From: Nitrospiraceae bacterium
Lineage (GTDB): Bacteria; Nitrospirota; Nitrospiria; Nitrospirales; Nitrospiraceae
DNA length: 9,127 nucleotides
Assembly: GCA_025934615.1 (NCBI GenBank)
Contig: JAICXS010000051.1
Location: 1 to 9,127, forward strand
Direction of reading: 5' to 3'
This document shows, in pieces, positions 1-7,091 of the stretch. The position numbers and the translations under genes were made by a program. Each line of letters begins with the position of its first letter. Positions within the stretch are counted from its first letter, which is position 1. The notes below the pieces were generated by a model, which saw only the letters and a program-made list of their open reading frames with translations, made no database searches and was not told the origin of the DNA.

Positions 1-3
1 CAC

Positions 4-23
4 AACATCTGCTGATGTTTTTT
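4..23 (+). terminator. Possible weak rho-independent terminator for a gene left of the window
   Basis: AACATC (4-9) and GATGTT (14-19) form a perfect 6-bp stem around a 4-base loop, and the right arm runs into a T tract (18-23). The T tract is on the right, so the orientation fits a plus-strand transcript entering from outside the window. The stem is short and AT-rich, so it may be chance. Confidence 0.3.
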
Positions 24-154
24 AGAAGAAGGTCAGCGCGAAAGAGGAGTGTGCAAAACCATTGAACAGAGCAGGTGTAGCTCAAGAAGGCACTACCGAC
101 AGACGTAATGCAGGGACTGATACGTATAGAGCGATTGTGTGCTCGCCCATCGAC

Positions 155-184
155 CGTGACTTTTACATCGCTTTACCAGTCACG
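155..184. repeat. 7-bp inverted repeat downstream of the lipoprotein gene
   Basis: CGTGACT (155-161) and AGTCACG (178-184) are perfect inverted copies separated by 16 bases. The element starts about 38 bases past the stop codon of the minus-strand lipoprotein gene, where a transcript-end hairpin would be expected. It has no good T tract in the minus direction, so I call it an inverted repeat rather than a terminator. Confidence 0.4.
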
Positions 185-222
185 TGGCTGAAGCTCCGTT
201 ACATGGACCGACTGTGGGCCAA

Positions 223-753
223 TCACTGACGAGCAGTCTCACGCGCTGATGTCGAGGCGTCGGGCGACTCAGGCTTGGGTGGAAGATTGGCCATGTGCTG
301 AAGAAGATGCGTGAGCCCGGTGTTTGCGCGTTCGCGATAATATACGTACGCAGGTCCGGAATAATCTTTGATAATCGACTGGTAGAGCGTAATGGCGAGA
401 TCATTCCAGCCATTTCCTACCGCCGTTTCGGCCGTTTTCAACGTGCAGGATGCCGTCATTGCGCGTGGGTCTGCCGCAAGCCGCACGGGTGAAGGAGAGA
501 CGAACGATTGTAACGGGGAGAAGAGCCCGAGGATTTCGTCCTGTTGCATTCGGTTGGTGGCGCGTTTAAGAAGCAGGGTGTCCACCATAAGGGCTTCCAA
601 GTTTTCCGTGCTTGAGCAGTGAGAATAAACTCTCCACGTCTCCATAAAAGACGGCTGCGCAGTGGTTGTCTCCTGTTGAGCGACTTTGACATTTTGACAA
701 CCGATCAGTCCCACAATGATGAGGACGCATAAGGCCGATATGCTCGCTTTCAT
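223..753 (-). CDS. Putative lipoprotein of unknown function
   Basis: 176-residue exported protein. Residues 1-18 are a lipoprotein signal peptide: Lys at position 2, a hydrophobic stretch, then lipobox LIGC with the lipidated Cys at 19. Residue +2 is Gln, so under the usual Asp+2 rule it would go on to the outer membrane. The mature part has no motif I recognise. Residues about 110-155 are helical and resemble a single TPR-like unit (LAITLYQSII, then YYRERANTGL); the last 20 or so residues are Pro/Ser/Thr-rich and look disordered. The start is supported by a purine-rich Shine-Dalgarno (GAGGGGTGATGG immediately before ATG) and by the signal peptide beginning there. It lies 319 bases beyond the fusion gene on the same strand, so it may have its own promoter. 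Reading frame and lipobox are seen directly; the role is unknown. Confidence 0.8.
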   Translation of the reverse strand: MKASISALCVLIIVGLIGCQNVKVAQQETTTAQPSFMETWRVYSHCSSTENLEALMVDTLLLKRATNRMQQDEILGLFSPLQSFVSPSPVRLAADPRAMTASCTLKTAETAVGNGWNDLAITLYQSIIKDYSGPAYVYYRERANTGLTHLLQHMANLPPKPESPDASTSARETARQ

Positions 754-1072
754 CCATCACCCCTCGGCATCTTAAGCCATAACGAAACACCGCTAGAGAG
801 GACGCAAAAATCTCGCCATACCGTATAGCCTTGAGATCAATAATTGCGGGGCGCAACATACTCAACTCTGTGCGCATCCGCTCACGAAGCACTGTCACAT
901 TTGGCATAAATAACCGGAATGCCGTGAGTCTGGTTTCTCTTTCAACGCTTGTGCAGTGGGTTAGGATGGCCGTGCAGGACAGATCGTCAAGGACAGTACA
1001 AATTGGACGTGCCGTCTGGAAAGTCTGTCCGTTTATACAGTGAGCCGCTGGCGCCTTGGTGACTCTATCTCT
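754..1072. other. 319-base intergenic region upstream of the lipoprotein
   Basis: No gene is supported here. On the minus strand it holds the end of the fusion-gene transcript and the leader of the lipoprotein. A 7-bp inverted repeat, GGACAGA (977-983) and TCTGTCC (1024-1030), lies just past the fusion-gene stop codon, with a competing GGACAG copy at 991-996; it has no T tract and is a weak terminator candidate. One minus-strand promoter candidate (TTGAGT, 17 bases, TATTGA) matches the -10 consensus at only three positions and is not called separately. Confidence 0.4.
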
Positions 1073-4000
1073 TCAAGTATGAGTCTCATTAAGCTGGAGC
1101 CGTGTTACCGATTCATAGATCGCACGAACATCGGGAAGCGGAATCCATCTCAACACCGCCAGAGAATCTTCTACGTAGGCAGGCGTGCGCATGCCATTGA
1201 GGACGCATGTGACCCCGGGCGTGCTGATAAGGACCCAGAACGCTTTCCGCGATAAGGTGTCCTTGCGGTGCGCGTCGGGCAGCAGCGGATCGATCGCTCT
1301 CGTAATGGCGGCTGTTTTCTCGCGGCTCTTGATCGTGGCTTCCCGCCGCAGTTCGCGCAATAACCGCAACAGTTCCGGCAAATAGCGATCGCGCCAGTGC
1401 TGCCATCTGTCGGCCAGGTCGCCCGTAAAGTGCTGCGTCAAAGCACGCAAGACTTGGTTGAGGTGAGGCGCGACCATTTGATATTCAACCTGCTCCCAGT
1501 GTTCCAGATTCTGAATCAAAGGCCGTATTCTGGTCAGCTCATCGGCCCATCTGAAATAATCTTGCGGCGGCATGCCCTGTCCCGAGGCCTGAATATGGGG
1601 CACAAAGGTCTTGCGGTAGTCCTCTTCCAGCGCGGCGATCGTGTCTCGCTGCGGTTCGAACAGGACTTCCTGCGCCTCAAGCGGCAGATCGGCAAGCCGG
1701 ACCATAGCGTTGCCTTTGCCGGGCATGGCATTCAAGGGCCGGTTTACCAAAATGGCAATCTGCTCGTGTGGTGCCAGGTCCAACACAGTCCGTTCGTTCT
1801 TGTGTCCGGTGTTTGGAATGAGCAGTGCGCCGGATTCGAAGAGATTCATTGGAAGTTGCAGCACGTGAAAATGGTGAACGCTGCCCTGAGCGGCCTGCCT
1901 TGCGGCCTCAATCATGCGTGACAAGGATGTGGCCTCAGGATCATTCGGCAGGGCCGTACAGGTGTTCGATGACACGCCATAGGACTGCAAACGTCCCGCA
2001 GCGACCTGGCTTTCCAGATAGGCAAAGGCGGCTCGAAGCCTGCGGTAAAATTCTTCCCGCAATCGAGGCAAATCGGTTTGTCCTCGACGCTTGGCATCGG
2101 ACAAAAAGTATTCCGCATTGTGAAGCAGGAGGACGTCCAGAGTTTGCAACCCTAGGCGATCGAGCGACAACGTCAACTGATCGGCGAGAAACTCCGGATG
2201 GAGGCAATGCCAAATGCCGTCCCCGTATTTGACCATCTCCGGATAGGGCTGGCCAGCCTTTTCCCGTGCCTCGGCACGTTTTAGGTTCTCTCCCTGCACG
2301 TACCCGATTTTCGACACGACAATGACTTCATCGCGACTCAATTCTCCTTTCGTGATGAGCTGGACCAGGACGCTGCCGATCATCCGCTCGCTGTCGCCAT
2401 CCATATAGTTGGTAGACGTATCGATGAGATTGCAGCCATTCAACAGAGCCTTCATCAATGCTTGTTGATGTTCCGGTTCGTCTCCGGTCCGATAGCCGCC
2501 GAATCCCAGCCGGCTCGTCGTGAGCGCCGTGGCCCCTAGGGTCGTATACCCGTGCGCCATATCGGATGATGATCCCGGCTTCCCAATCATCCGGACGGCA
2601 TAAGCCGCGGTTCCACCGGTAGTGGCGCATCCAGGTATCTGGGTTCCGTGCAAGGTCTTCGATGGAACGGATGTAGACGCGGTGTTGGGTGAACGGAGCG
2701 CCGGTGCGATGGCCGCAGGGTCTGAGATCGGTGTCTGGCACGCAAAGTTACGGCAGACGTACAGGGCAGCCTGACCCTTCACCAGACCTTTTCCATTCGT
2801 CAGCGGATGCCGCGGATCGGGCCCTTGCGGATCGTAATGCGCCATGATCCGGTTGGGCAGATAGTGGCGATTCACTTCTGCTCGCAGGGCTTCATAGCGC
2901 GCGTCGCCCTGCGTGCCGACGAGCGCCAATTCGACCGGACCGTTGAGAAGCAGATCGACGACGGAGAGGCTTTTGGCAAAGGCGCGTGGATAACGGGTGA
3001 TCTGACGCCCATACGCGCGAATCGCACTCGTGGCCGCCGCACGAAATTCGTCGCGGGCATAGTGAAACGACAATCGGGCCAGCACCATCGCGGCGACCGC
3101 ATTCCCACTCGGCGTGGCGCCATCCGGGCCTTCGCGGCTGCGGACGATCAACGACTCATGATCTTTGGCCGTGGTGAAAAATCCGCCGTGCTCAGTATCG
3201 GAAAAGTCGTCGAGGATCCGCTCGGCCAGACGAACCGCTTCATCCAAATAGCCTTCGTGCGCGCCCGCCTCGTAGAGATCGATCAACCCTTCTGCCAGAC
3301 AGGCATAGTCATCCAGGCACGCGTTGAGATGCGCTTTTCCAAGTCGATACGTCCGATAGAGACCATTGTCCGGGCGTCTCATCGTCCGCAGGAGAAAATC
3401 GGCGGCTTCTTCACCGGCTTCCAAGTATGTCGTATCGCCAAGGACTCGTGCACCGTCCGCCATGGCGCTGATCATCATACCGTTCCAACCAGTCAGGATT
3501 TTGTCGTCGAGACCTGGAGCGACACGTTGACGCCGCATATCATAGATGAGGGGTTTCACTCGATCGATGGTCTGCTGGAGCTCCTCAGGGGCGATGCCCA
3601 GATCGCGTGCGACCTCTTCAACCGATTTGGGTGTATTTGCGATGCTCGTGTGCTCCCAATTGCCGCCCGGGGTAATATCGTAATAAGCGCAGAAGCGATG
3701 CGCGTCTTCGTCGGTCGGCACGGCCCGGCGAATGTCCTCCGGCGTCCACACAAAAAACTTTCCTTCGACGCCCTCGGAATCCGCATCGGTGGCCGAATAG
3801 AACCCGCCCTCAGGAGCCGTCATTTCGTGCAGTATGTAGTCCAACGTCTCGCGGGCCACTCTTCGATAGGTCACCTCATTCGTGAGTTGAGTGGCTTCCA
3901 GATACGTGCGGGCGAGGAGAGCGTTGTCATACAGCATTTTTTCGAAGTGCGGCACCAGCCATCGTTCATCCGTTGAATAACGGGCGAAACCGCCGCCGAT

Positions 4001-4756
4001 ATGATCGTACATGCCTCCGGCGGCCATTCCATCCAGGGTCTTACGCACCATTTTCAAGGTATGCGCATCGGCGGTTCGATGGTAGCGCCGCAAGAGAAAC
4101 GATAGGCCGGTTGCCGGGGGAAACTTCGGCGCGTGCCCGAAGCCGCCGTAGCGGGCGTCAAAGTCTTCCGCATATTGCGTGACCGCGGCATCCAATTCTG
4201 TTTCGCCGACCGAAAGCGGAGAGCCCACGCGCATTTCGTTCTGTAGCCGCGCGGTGATTTCGCCCGCTTGACGGCGAAGACCGGCCGGATCGGTCCGCCA
4301 GTATTCAGCCACTTTGTTCAGCACAGTGGCAAAGCCGGGGCGCCCCCATCGATCTGTCGGAGGGAAATAGGTCCCGGCGAAAATGGGTTGCTGCTCCGGC
4401 GTCAAAAAGACGGTCATGGGCCAGCCGCCTTGTCCTTGATTCAAGGCCAGCGTGGCTTGCATATAGATCTCGTCCAGGTCCGGGCGCTCTTCGCGGTCCA
4501 CTTTAATGCAGATGAAGTGCTCGTTCATGAGCGCCGCGATCCGTTCGTCTTCGAATGATTCGCGCTCCATCACATGGCACCAATGGCATGCCGAGTAGCC
4601 GATGGAGAGCAGGATCGGTTTATCGAGGTCGCGCGCCCGTTGGAGCGCGTCGGGGCCCCACGGGTGCCAATCCACCGGGTTGTGCGCGTGCTGGAGGAGA
4701 TAGGGACTCGTTTCTGTGATCAGTCGATTGGATTTCTTTGATGACGGATTGGTCAT
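1073..4756 (-). CDS. Fusion protein: thioredoxin-like DUF255 (SSP411/YyaL-type) domain plus aldo/keto reductase
   Basis: 1227 residues in one uninterrupted frame. Residues about 10-165 are the thioredoxin-like part of the DUF255/SSP411 family, with family motif YLLQHAHNPVDW (19-30) and a CHWC redox pair (Cys57, Cys60). Residues about 200-688 are the helical barrel region typical of the family, ending with a Cys pair (668 and 673). DUF255 proteins normally stop near here. A linker of about 18 residues follows, then an aldo/keto reductase with its own N-terminal segment (IPGCATTGGTAAYAVR, 707-722) and a complete catalytic tetrad: Asp779, Tyr784, Lys816, His879. No signal peptide is seen, so it is probably cytoplasmic. 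I chose the ATG at 4756, preceded by GGTGAG, over a TTG 12 codons upstream, because similarity begins soon after it. The function of DUF255 is poorly defined; the reductase should act on an aldehyde or ketone with NAD(P)H. A TTG at 2653-2651 or an ATG at 2560 could allow a separate reductase product, but neither has a clear ribosome site. Confidence 0.88.
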   Translation of the reverse strand: MTNPSSKKSNRLITETSPYLLQHAHNPVDWHPWGPDALQRARDLDKPILLSIGYSACHWCHVMERESFEDERIAALMNEHFICIKVDREERPDLDEIYMQATLALNQGQGGWPMTVFLTPEQQPIFAGTYFPPTDRWGRPGFATVLNKVAEYWRTDPAGLRRQAGEITARLQNEMRVGSPLSVGETELDAAVTQYAEDFDARYGGFGHAPKFPPATGLSFLLRRYHRTADAHTLKMVRKTLDGMAAGGMYDHIGGGFARYSTDERWLVPHFEKMLYDNALLARTYLEATQLTNEVTYRRVARETLDYILHEMTAPEGGFYSATDADSEGVEGKFFVWTPEDIRRAVPTDEDAHRFCAYYDITPGGNWEHTSIANTPKSVEEVARDLGIAPEELQQTIDRVKPLIYDMRRQRVAPGLDDKILTGWNGMMISAMADGARVLGDTTYLEAGEEAADFLLRTMRRPDNGLYRTYRLGKAHLNACLDDYACLAEGLIDLYEAGAHEGYLDEAVRLAERILDDFSDTEHGGFFTTAKDHESLIVRSREGPDGATPSGNAVAAMVLARLSFHYARDEFRAAATSAIRAYGRQITRYPRAFAKSLSVVDLLLNGPVELALVGTQGDARYEALRAEVNRHYLPNRIMAHYDPQGPDPRHPLTNGKGLVKGQAALYVCRNFACQTPISDPAAIAPALRSPNTASTSVPSKTLHGTQIPGCATTGGTAAYAVRMIGKPGSSSDMAHGYTTLGATALTTSRLGFGGYRTGDEPEHQQALMKALLNGCNLIDTSTNYMDGDSERMIGSVLVQLITKGELSRDEVIVVSKIGYVQGENLKRAEAREKAGQPYPEMVKYGDGIWHCLHPEFLADQLTLSLDRLGLQTLDVLLLHNAEYFLSDAKRRGQTDLPRLREEFYRRLRAAFAYLESQVAAGRLQSYGVSSNTCTALPNDPEATSLSRMIEAARQAAQGSVHHFHVLQLPMNLFESGALLIPNTGHKNERTVLDLAPHEQIAILVNRPLNAMPGKGNAMVRLADLPLEAQEVLFEPQRDTIAALEEDYRKTFVPHIQASGQGMPPQDYFRWADELTRIRPLIQNLEHWEQVEYQMVAPHLNQVLRALTQHFTGDLADRWQHWRDRYLPELLRLLRELRREATIKSREKTAAITRAIDPLLPDAHRKDTLSRKAFWVLISTPGVTCVLNGMRTPAYVEDSLAVLRWIPLPDVRAIYESVTRLQLNETHT

Positions 4757-4823
4757 GAACTCACCGTACCATCGGGTTGGAAGAACGGTCAATCCAAATC
4801 GAGAGCGTCACGATGAAACAGAT

Positions 4824-4856
4824 CGGCCCGCAAACTCGCTAAGCGAGTGCGGGCCG
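4824..4856 (-). terminator. GC-rich hairpin after the 74-aa gene, probable terminator
   Basis: Arms CGGCCCGC (4824-4831) and GCGGGCCG (4849-4856) enclose an inner stem ACTCGC/GCGAGT with a 3-base loop and a 2-base AA bulge, 14 bp in all. It begins 35 bases past the stop codon of the 74-aa gene and lies upstream of the DUF255 fusion gene. The minus-strand tail is only mildly T-rich, while four A bases flank the other side, so termination may be partial or the hairpin may stabilise the mRNA end. It is closely similar in design to the hairpin at 5151-5181. Confidence 0.6.
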
Positions 4857-4891
4857 AAAACGTTGAGCCGTTGGATGGAGCGCGCTACCGA

Positions 4892-5116
4892 CTACTGCTG
4901 CTTGGCCTCACCCTTTTTCTTGTGGCCCTTCTTTTTGCCGTGGCCTTTCTTGTCCGACTTTTTCTCGGCGGGAGCATCGGAGGCAGGAGGGGCCGACTGC
5001 ATCGTCGGTGAAGATGGGGCCGGTGCCGGTGCGGGTGCCGTTTCTTGTGCGAATGCCGTCATGGTGAAGCCTACCAACAGGGCCCCGGATAATACGAGGG
5101 TGAATGTCTGTTTCAT
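4892..5116 (-). CDS. Small exported Pro/Ala- and Lys-rich protein
   Basis: 74 residues. Residues 1-23 are a clear Sec signal peptide ending AFA, with cleavage expected before QET. The 51-residue mature part has two low-complexity halves: a Pro/Ala/Ser stretch containing an AP repeat, then a basic tail rich in Lys, Gly and His, with the motif KKGH occurring twice. The start is fixed by a near-perfect Shine-Dalgarno (AAGGAGG, 9 bases before the ATG at 5116); the frame extends 29 codons further upstream, but that would bury the signal peptide. It lies 97 bases downstream of the 49-aa gene, from which a hairpin separates it, and has no promoter I can see, so it may depend on read-through. I do not recognise the family. 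A basic periplasmic or cell-surface peptide that binds a polyanion or metal is speculation. It shares MKQ start, signal length and KKGH tail with its neighbour. Confidence 0.75.
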   Translation of the reverse strand: MKQTFTLVLSGALLVGFTMTAFAQETAPAPAPAPSSPTMQSAPPASDAPAEKKSDKKGHGKKKGHKKKGEAKQQ

Positions 5117-5150
5117 AGCGCGATGCCTCCTTAGGTACATCAATAAAGAA

Positions 5151-5181
5151 CCGGCCCGCGACTCACGAAGAGGCGGGCCGG
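5151..5181 (-). terminator. GC-rich hairpin between the two small Lys-rich genes
   Basis: Perfect 9-bp arms CCGGCCCGC (5151-5159) and GCGGGCCGG (5173-5181) enclose a 3-bp inner stem (CTC/GAG) with a 5-base loop and a 2-base bulge. In the minus direction it is followed by TTCTTTATTG, a reasonable U-rich tail, so it should terminate or attenuate transcription from the 49-aa gene. It begins 32 bases past that gene's stop codon, nearly the same spacing as the hairpin after the 74-aa gene. The Shine-Dalgarno of the 74-aa gene lies about 20 bases downstream. Confidence 0.7.
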
Positions 5182-5213
5182 AAATTCGAGCTGGACAGTG
5201 CACGAGCCGCTGC

Positions 5214-5363
5214 TCAGTGTCCCTTCTTCTCGTCTTTCTTCTTGTCGCCTTTCATGTCGCCCTTGGTCTCGGTCTTGGGCGCGCCTTTTTCATCGGCGAA
5301 GGAAACGGTGCTTAATCCGACGAGGAACATCACGGCCATCGCTGCCACCATAAGCTGCTTCAT
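5214..5363 (-). CDS. Tiny exported Lys-rich protein
   Basis: 49 residues. Residues 1-23 are a Sec signal peptide ending SFA, with cleavage expected before DEK. The mature peptide is only 26 residues, almost entirely Lys, Asp, Glu and Gly, and ends KKGH. The ATG at 5363 is supported by GGGAGG nine bases upstream; a longer in-frame extension exists but would put 30 residues before the signal peptide. A sigma70-like promoter and a leader hairpin lie upstream, so this is probably the first gene of a small leftward unit with the 74-aa gene. It looks like a short paralogue of that gene lacking the Pro/Ala segment. No family recognised. It loosely recalls MXKDX-type Lys-rich exported repeat proteins of other bacteria, but no regular pentad is visible, so I do not assign it. 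Confidence 0.72.
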   Translation of the reverse strand: MKQLMVAAMAVMFLVGLSTVSFADEKGAPKTETKGDMKGDKKKDEKKGH

Positions 5364-5396
5364 CTGTCCATCCCTCCCGTTTGGATGATAATTGAC

Positions 5397-5415
5397 GCAG
5401 GGAGAAGCTCCCCGC
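5397..5415 (-). promoter_or_regulatory. Hairpin in the leader of the 49-aa gene
   Basis: Plus-strand 5397-5404 and 5408-5415 pair around a 3-base loop. Written as minus-strand RNA, GCGGGGAG and CTCCCTGC form eight pairs, one of them a G-U wobble. It lies just after the predicted transcription start and about 33 bases before the ATG, without covering the Shine-Dalgarno. It could stabilise the 5' end of the mRNA; no ligand-binding RNA class is recognised. Confidence 0.4.
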
Positions 5416-5424
5416 AGGCCGCCT

Positions 5425-5453
5425 ACCCTAATCAAATTACCATCCGATGTCAA
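5425..5453 (-). promoter_or_regulatory. Sigma70-like promoter for the 49-aa gene
   Basis: On the minus strand, a perfect -35 TTGACA (5453-5448) is followed after exactly 17 bases by TAGGGT (5430-5425), which keeps the first, second and last positions of the -10 consensus. The predicted start gives a leader of about 55 bases to the ATG at 5363. The strong -35 and ideal spacing support the call; the poor -10 limits it. Confidence 0.45.
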
Positions 5454-5585
5454 TGAAGAATTGGCAGATGCTGTCTATACAAATTCGCGTCGGCCGGTTG
5501 AGCGGCGGTCGTGCAAGAGACGGGGCAAGCTGAGAAGGTAAATATGGTACGCTTTCTGTATCCTCGATGATTTTGGAGGTCCAAC

Positions 5586-7028
5586 GTGGCCGAGGTCGGC
5601 CCCTATTCCAATTATCGGATGACGGCTCGGCTTGAACTGGCCAATATTCCCGGGATGTTTGCCAGGGTCGCCACCGCCCTAGCGGAAGAAGGCGCGAATC
5701 TGGGCGCAGTCGATATTGTTTCGGCTTCTCCGGACACAATCGTGCGGGACATCACCTTCGATGTTCAGGATGAGGCGCATGGCGAACGAGTGGTCAAACG
5801 GCTCAATGACATACCAGACGTACGAGTCCTGTCCGTCTCGGACCGTATTTTTCTACTTCATTTAGGCGGAAAAATTCGTGTTGAAAGTAAACTTCCGCTC
5901 ACGACGCGCAATGTCCTCTCCATGATTTATACACCAGGCGTCGGACGGGTTTCTCAAGCCATTGCTCAAGACAGGTCTAAAGCGTATGCGTTTACGACGA
6001 AAAGCAATAGCGTCGCCATTGTCACCGATGGATCGGCGGTGTTAGGACTCGGCAATTTAGGCCCGTACGCCGCACTGCCGGTCATGGAAGGTAAGGCCAT
6101 GCTCTTTAAAGAGTTCGCCGGCATCGATGCATGGCCGATTTGCCTCAGCACTCAGGATTCCGACGAGATCGTTCGGATCGTCCAAGGGATTGCGCCGGGC
6201 TTCGGAGGGGTGAACCTCGAGGACATCAGCGCCCCGCGGTGCTTCGAGATCGAGCGGCGTCTGAAAGAGAGCCTCGACATTCCGGTGATGCATGACGATC
6301 AGCACGGGACAGCGGTCGTTATTTTAGCGGCGTTGCAGAATGGACTGAAGGTCGTCAAGAAACGTATCGAGGATGCGCGGATCGTCGTCAACGGTCTTGG
6401 GGCAGCCGGCCTGACGTGCTGCCAAGTTCTGCTGGCAGCCGGCGCGTCCCACTTACTTGGATGCAATCGACAAGGCATCGTCCTGTCCGGGGATGCCGAA
6501 CGGCTCCGCCAATCCCGACACCACCTTAACGTCTGCATTCATAATGACAAGGCGACCGGCACGCTCCGCGATGCGCTGACCGGCGCCGATGTCTTTATCG
6601 GTCTCTCGGTGGCGAATGTGTTGACGCGCGACGATCTTGCCCTGATGGCGCCGGATCGCATCGTCTTTGCGATGGCCAATCCCGACCCGGAGATTTCGCC
6701 GATTCATGCTCTGTCCCATTGTCGAATTTTCGCCACGGGACGATCGGACTATCCGAACCAGATCAACAATGCGCTGGCGTTTCCCGGTATCTTCCGCGGC
6801 GCGCTCGATGTCCTGGCGCGCGAAATTAACGAGCCGATGAAGCTGGCCGCTGCCCAAGCCCTTGCCGATCTCATCCCCGCGGCGACACTCAGCGAGGACT
6901 ATATTGTTCCGAGCGTATTCGATAAGCAGGTGGTCCCTAGCGTGGCGAAGGCGGTCGCTTGTGCGGCGTGGGAGACCGGCGTCGCGCGGCGCAGTCCGAA
7001 GCTGCAGGGACAAGACGTCAATCGTTAA
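5586..7028 (+). CDS. Malic enzyme with N-terminal ACT domain
   Basis: 480-residue cytoplasmic enzyme expected to convert malate to pyruvate and CO2 with reduction of NAD(P). Residues about 12-85 form an ACT domain (the start LELANIPGMFARVATALAEEG is typical), probably a ligand-sensing regulatory module. The malic enzyme catalytic domain follows, with the Tyr of IYTPGVG (Tyr115), the Lys of FKEFAG (Lys165), and metal-binding acids in NLEDISAP (Glu202, Asp203) and MHDDQHGT (Asp227/Asp228). The Rossmann nucleotide-binding loop is GLGAAG (250-255), and GRSDYPNQ followed by NNALAFPG marks the C-terminal region. Length suits the short bacterial class with an extra ACT domain; the long class is larger and the MaeB type carries a C-terminal phosphotransacetylase domain instead. 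The GTG start is set by GGAGGT six bases upstream. Coenzyme preference is not obvious from sequence; NAD is usual for this layout. No clear promoter was found in the divergent region upstream. Confidence 0.93.
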   Translation: MAEVGPYSNYRMTARLELANIPGMFARVATALAEEGANLGAVDIVSASPDTIVRDITFDVQDEAHGERVVKRLNDIPDVRVLSVSDRIFLLHLGGKIRVESKLPLTTRNVLSMIYTPGVGRVSQAIAQDRSKAYAFTTKSNSVAIVTDGSAVLGLGNLGPYAALPVMEGKAMLFKEFAGIDAWPICLSTQDSDEIVRIVQGIAPGFGGVNLEDISAPRCFEIERRLKESLDIPVMHDDQHGTAVVILAALQNGLKVVKKRIEDARIVVNGLGAAGLTCCQVLLAAGASHLLGCNRQGIVLSGDAERLRQSRHHLNVCIHNDKATGTLRDALTGADVFIGLSVANVLTRDDLALMAPDRIVFAMANPDPEISPIHALSHCRIFATGRSDYPNQINNALAFPGIFRGALDVLAREINEPMKLAAAQALADLIPAATLSEDYIVPSVFDKQVVPSVAKAVACAAWETGVARRSPKLQGQDVNR

Positions 7029-7091
7029 ACGTTAATCGCAAGAGAGAACGCTGCATTCCTGACGGTTCACGATGTGCGAATAACAGTTAAC
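7024..7091. repeat. Imperfect inverted repeat spanning two convergent stop codons
   Basis: 7024-7039 and 7076-7091 are inverted copies matching at 13 of 16 positions, separated by 36 bases. The left arm contains the malic enzyme TAA and the right arm the cytochrome TAA. The 58-base gap between these convergent genes has no classical GC-rich stem with a T run, so this AT-rich repeat is the only candidate structure for transcript ends. Shared TTAA stop contexts could explain part of the symmetry. Confidence 0.35.

Larger units (their letters stand above)
1..222. other. Non-coding left edge, downstream of the lipoprotein gene
   Basis: No convincing gene is visible on either strand in these 222 bases. 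They lie downstream of the lipoprotein stop codon (minus strand). The content I can point to is a short terminator-like hairpin at the extreme left and a 7-bp inverted repeat at 155-184, each listed separately. An open plus-strand frame at the very left could be the last few codons of a gene outside the window, but too little is present to judge. Confidence 0.5.

Noticed and set aside
66..110. tRNA-like string GGTGTAGCTCA
   Set aside because: No acceptor pairing, anticodon arm or T-arm can be built around it.
1397..1921. 174-codon open frame on the plus strand
   Set aside because: Antisense to the aldo/keto reductase part of the fusion, with no motif of its own.
2328..2741. Frameshift as the cause of the DUF255-reductase fusion
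   Set aside because: The alternate frames across the junction give no better continuation of either protein, and the linker reads as a smooth join; raw reads would still settle it.
2807..3976. 389-codon open frame on the plus strand
   Set aside because: It is antisense to the DUF255 domain, whose protein has clear family motifs. The plus-strand translation has no recognisable domain, and long antisense frames are expected in GC-rich coding DNA.
4757..4792. TTG start 12 codons upstream for the DUF255 fusion
   Set aside because: The extension covers the ribosome site of the ATG at 4756 and adds no family-like sequence.
6453..7013. 186-codon open frame on the minus strand
   Set aside because: Antisense to the malic enzyme C-terminal half, where the plus-strand protein is clearly homologous.
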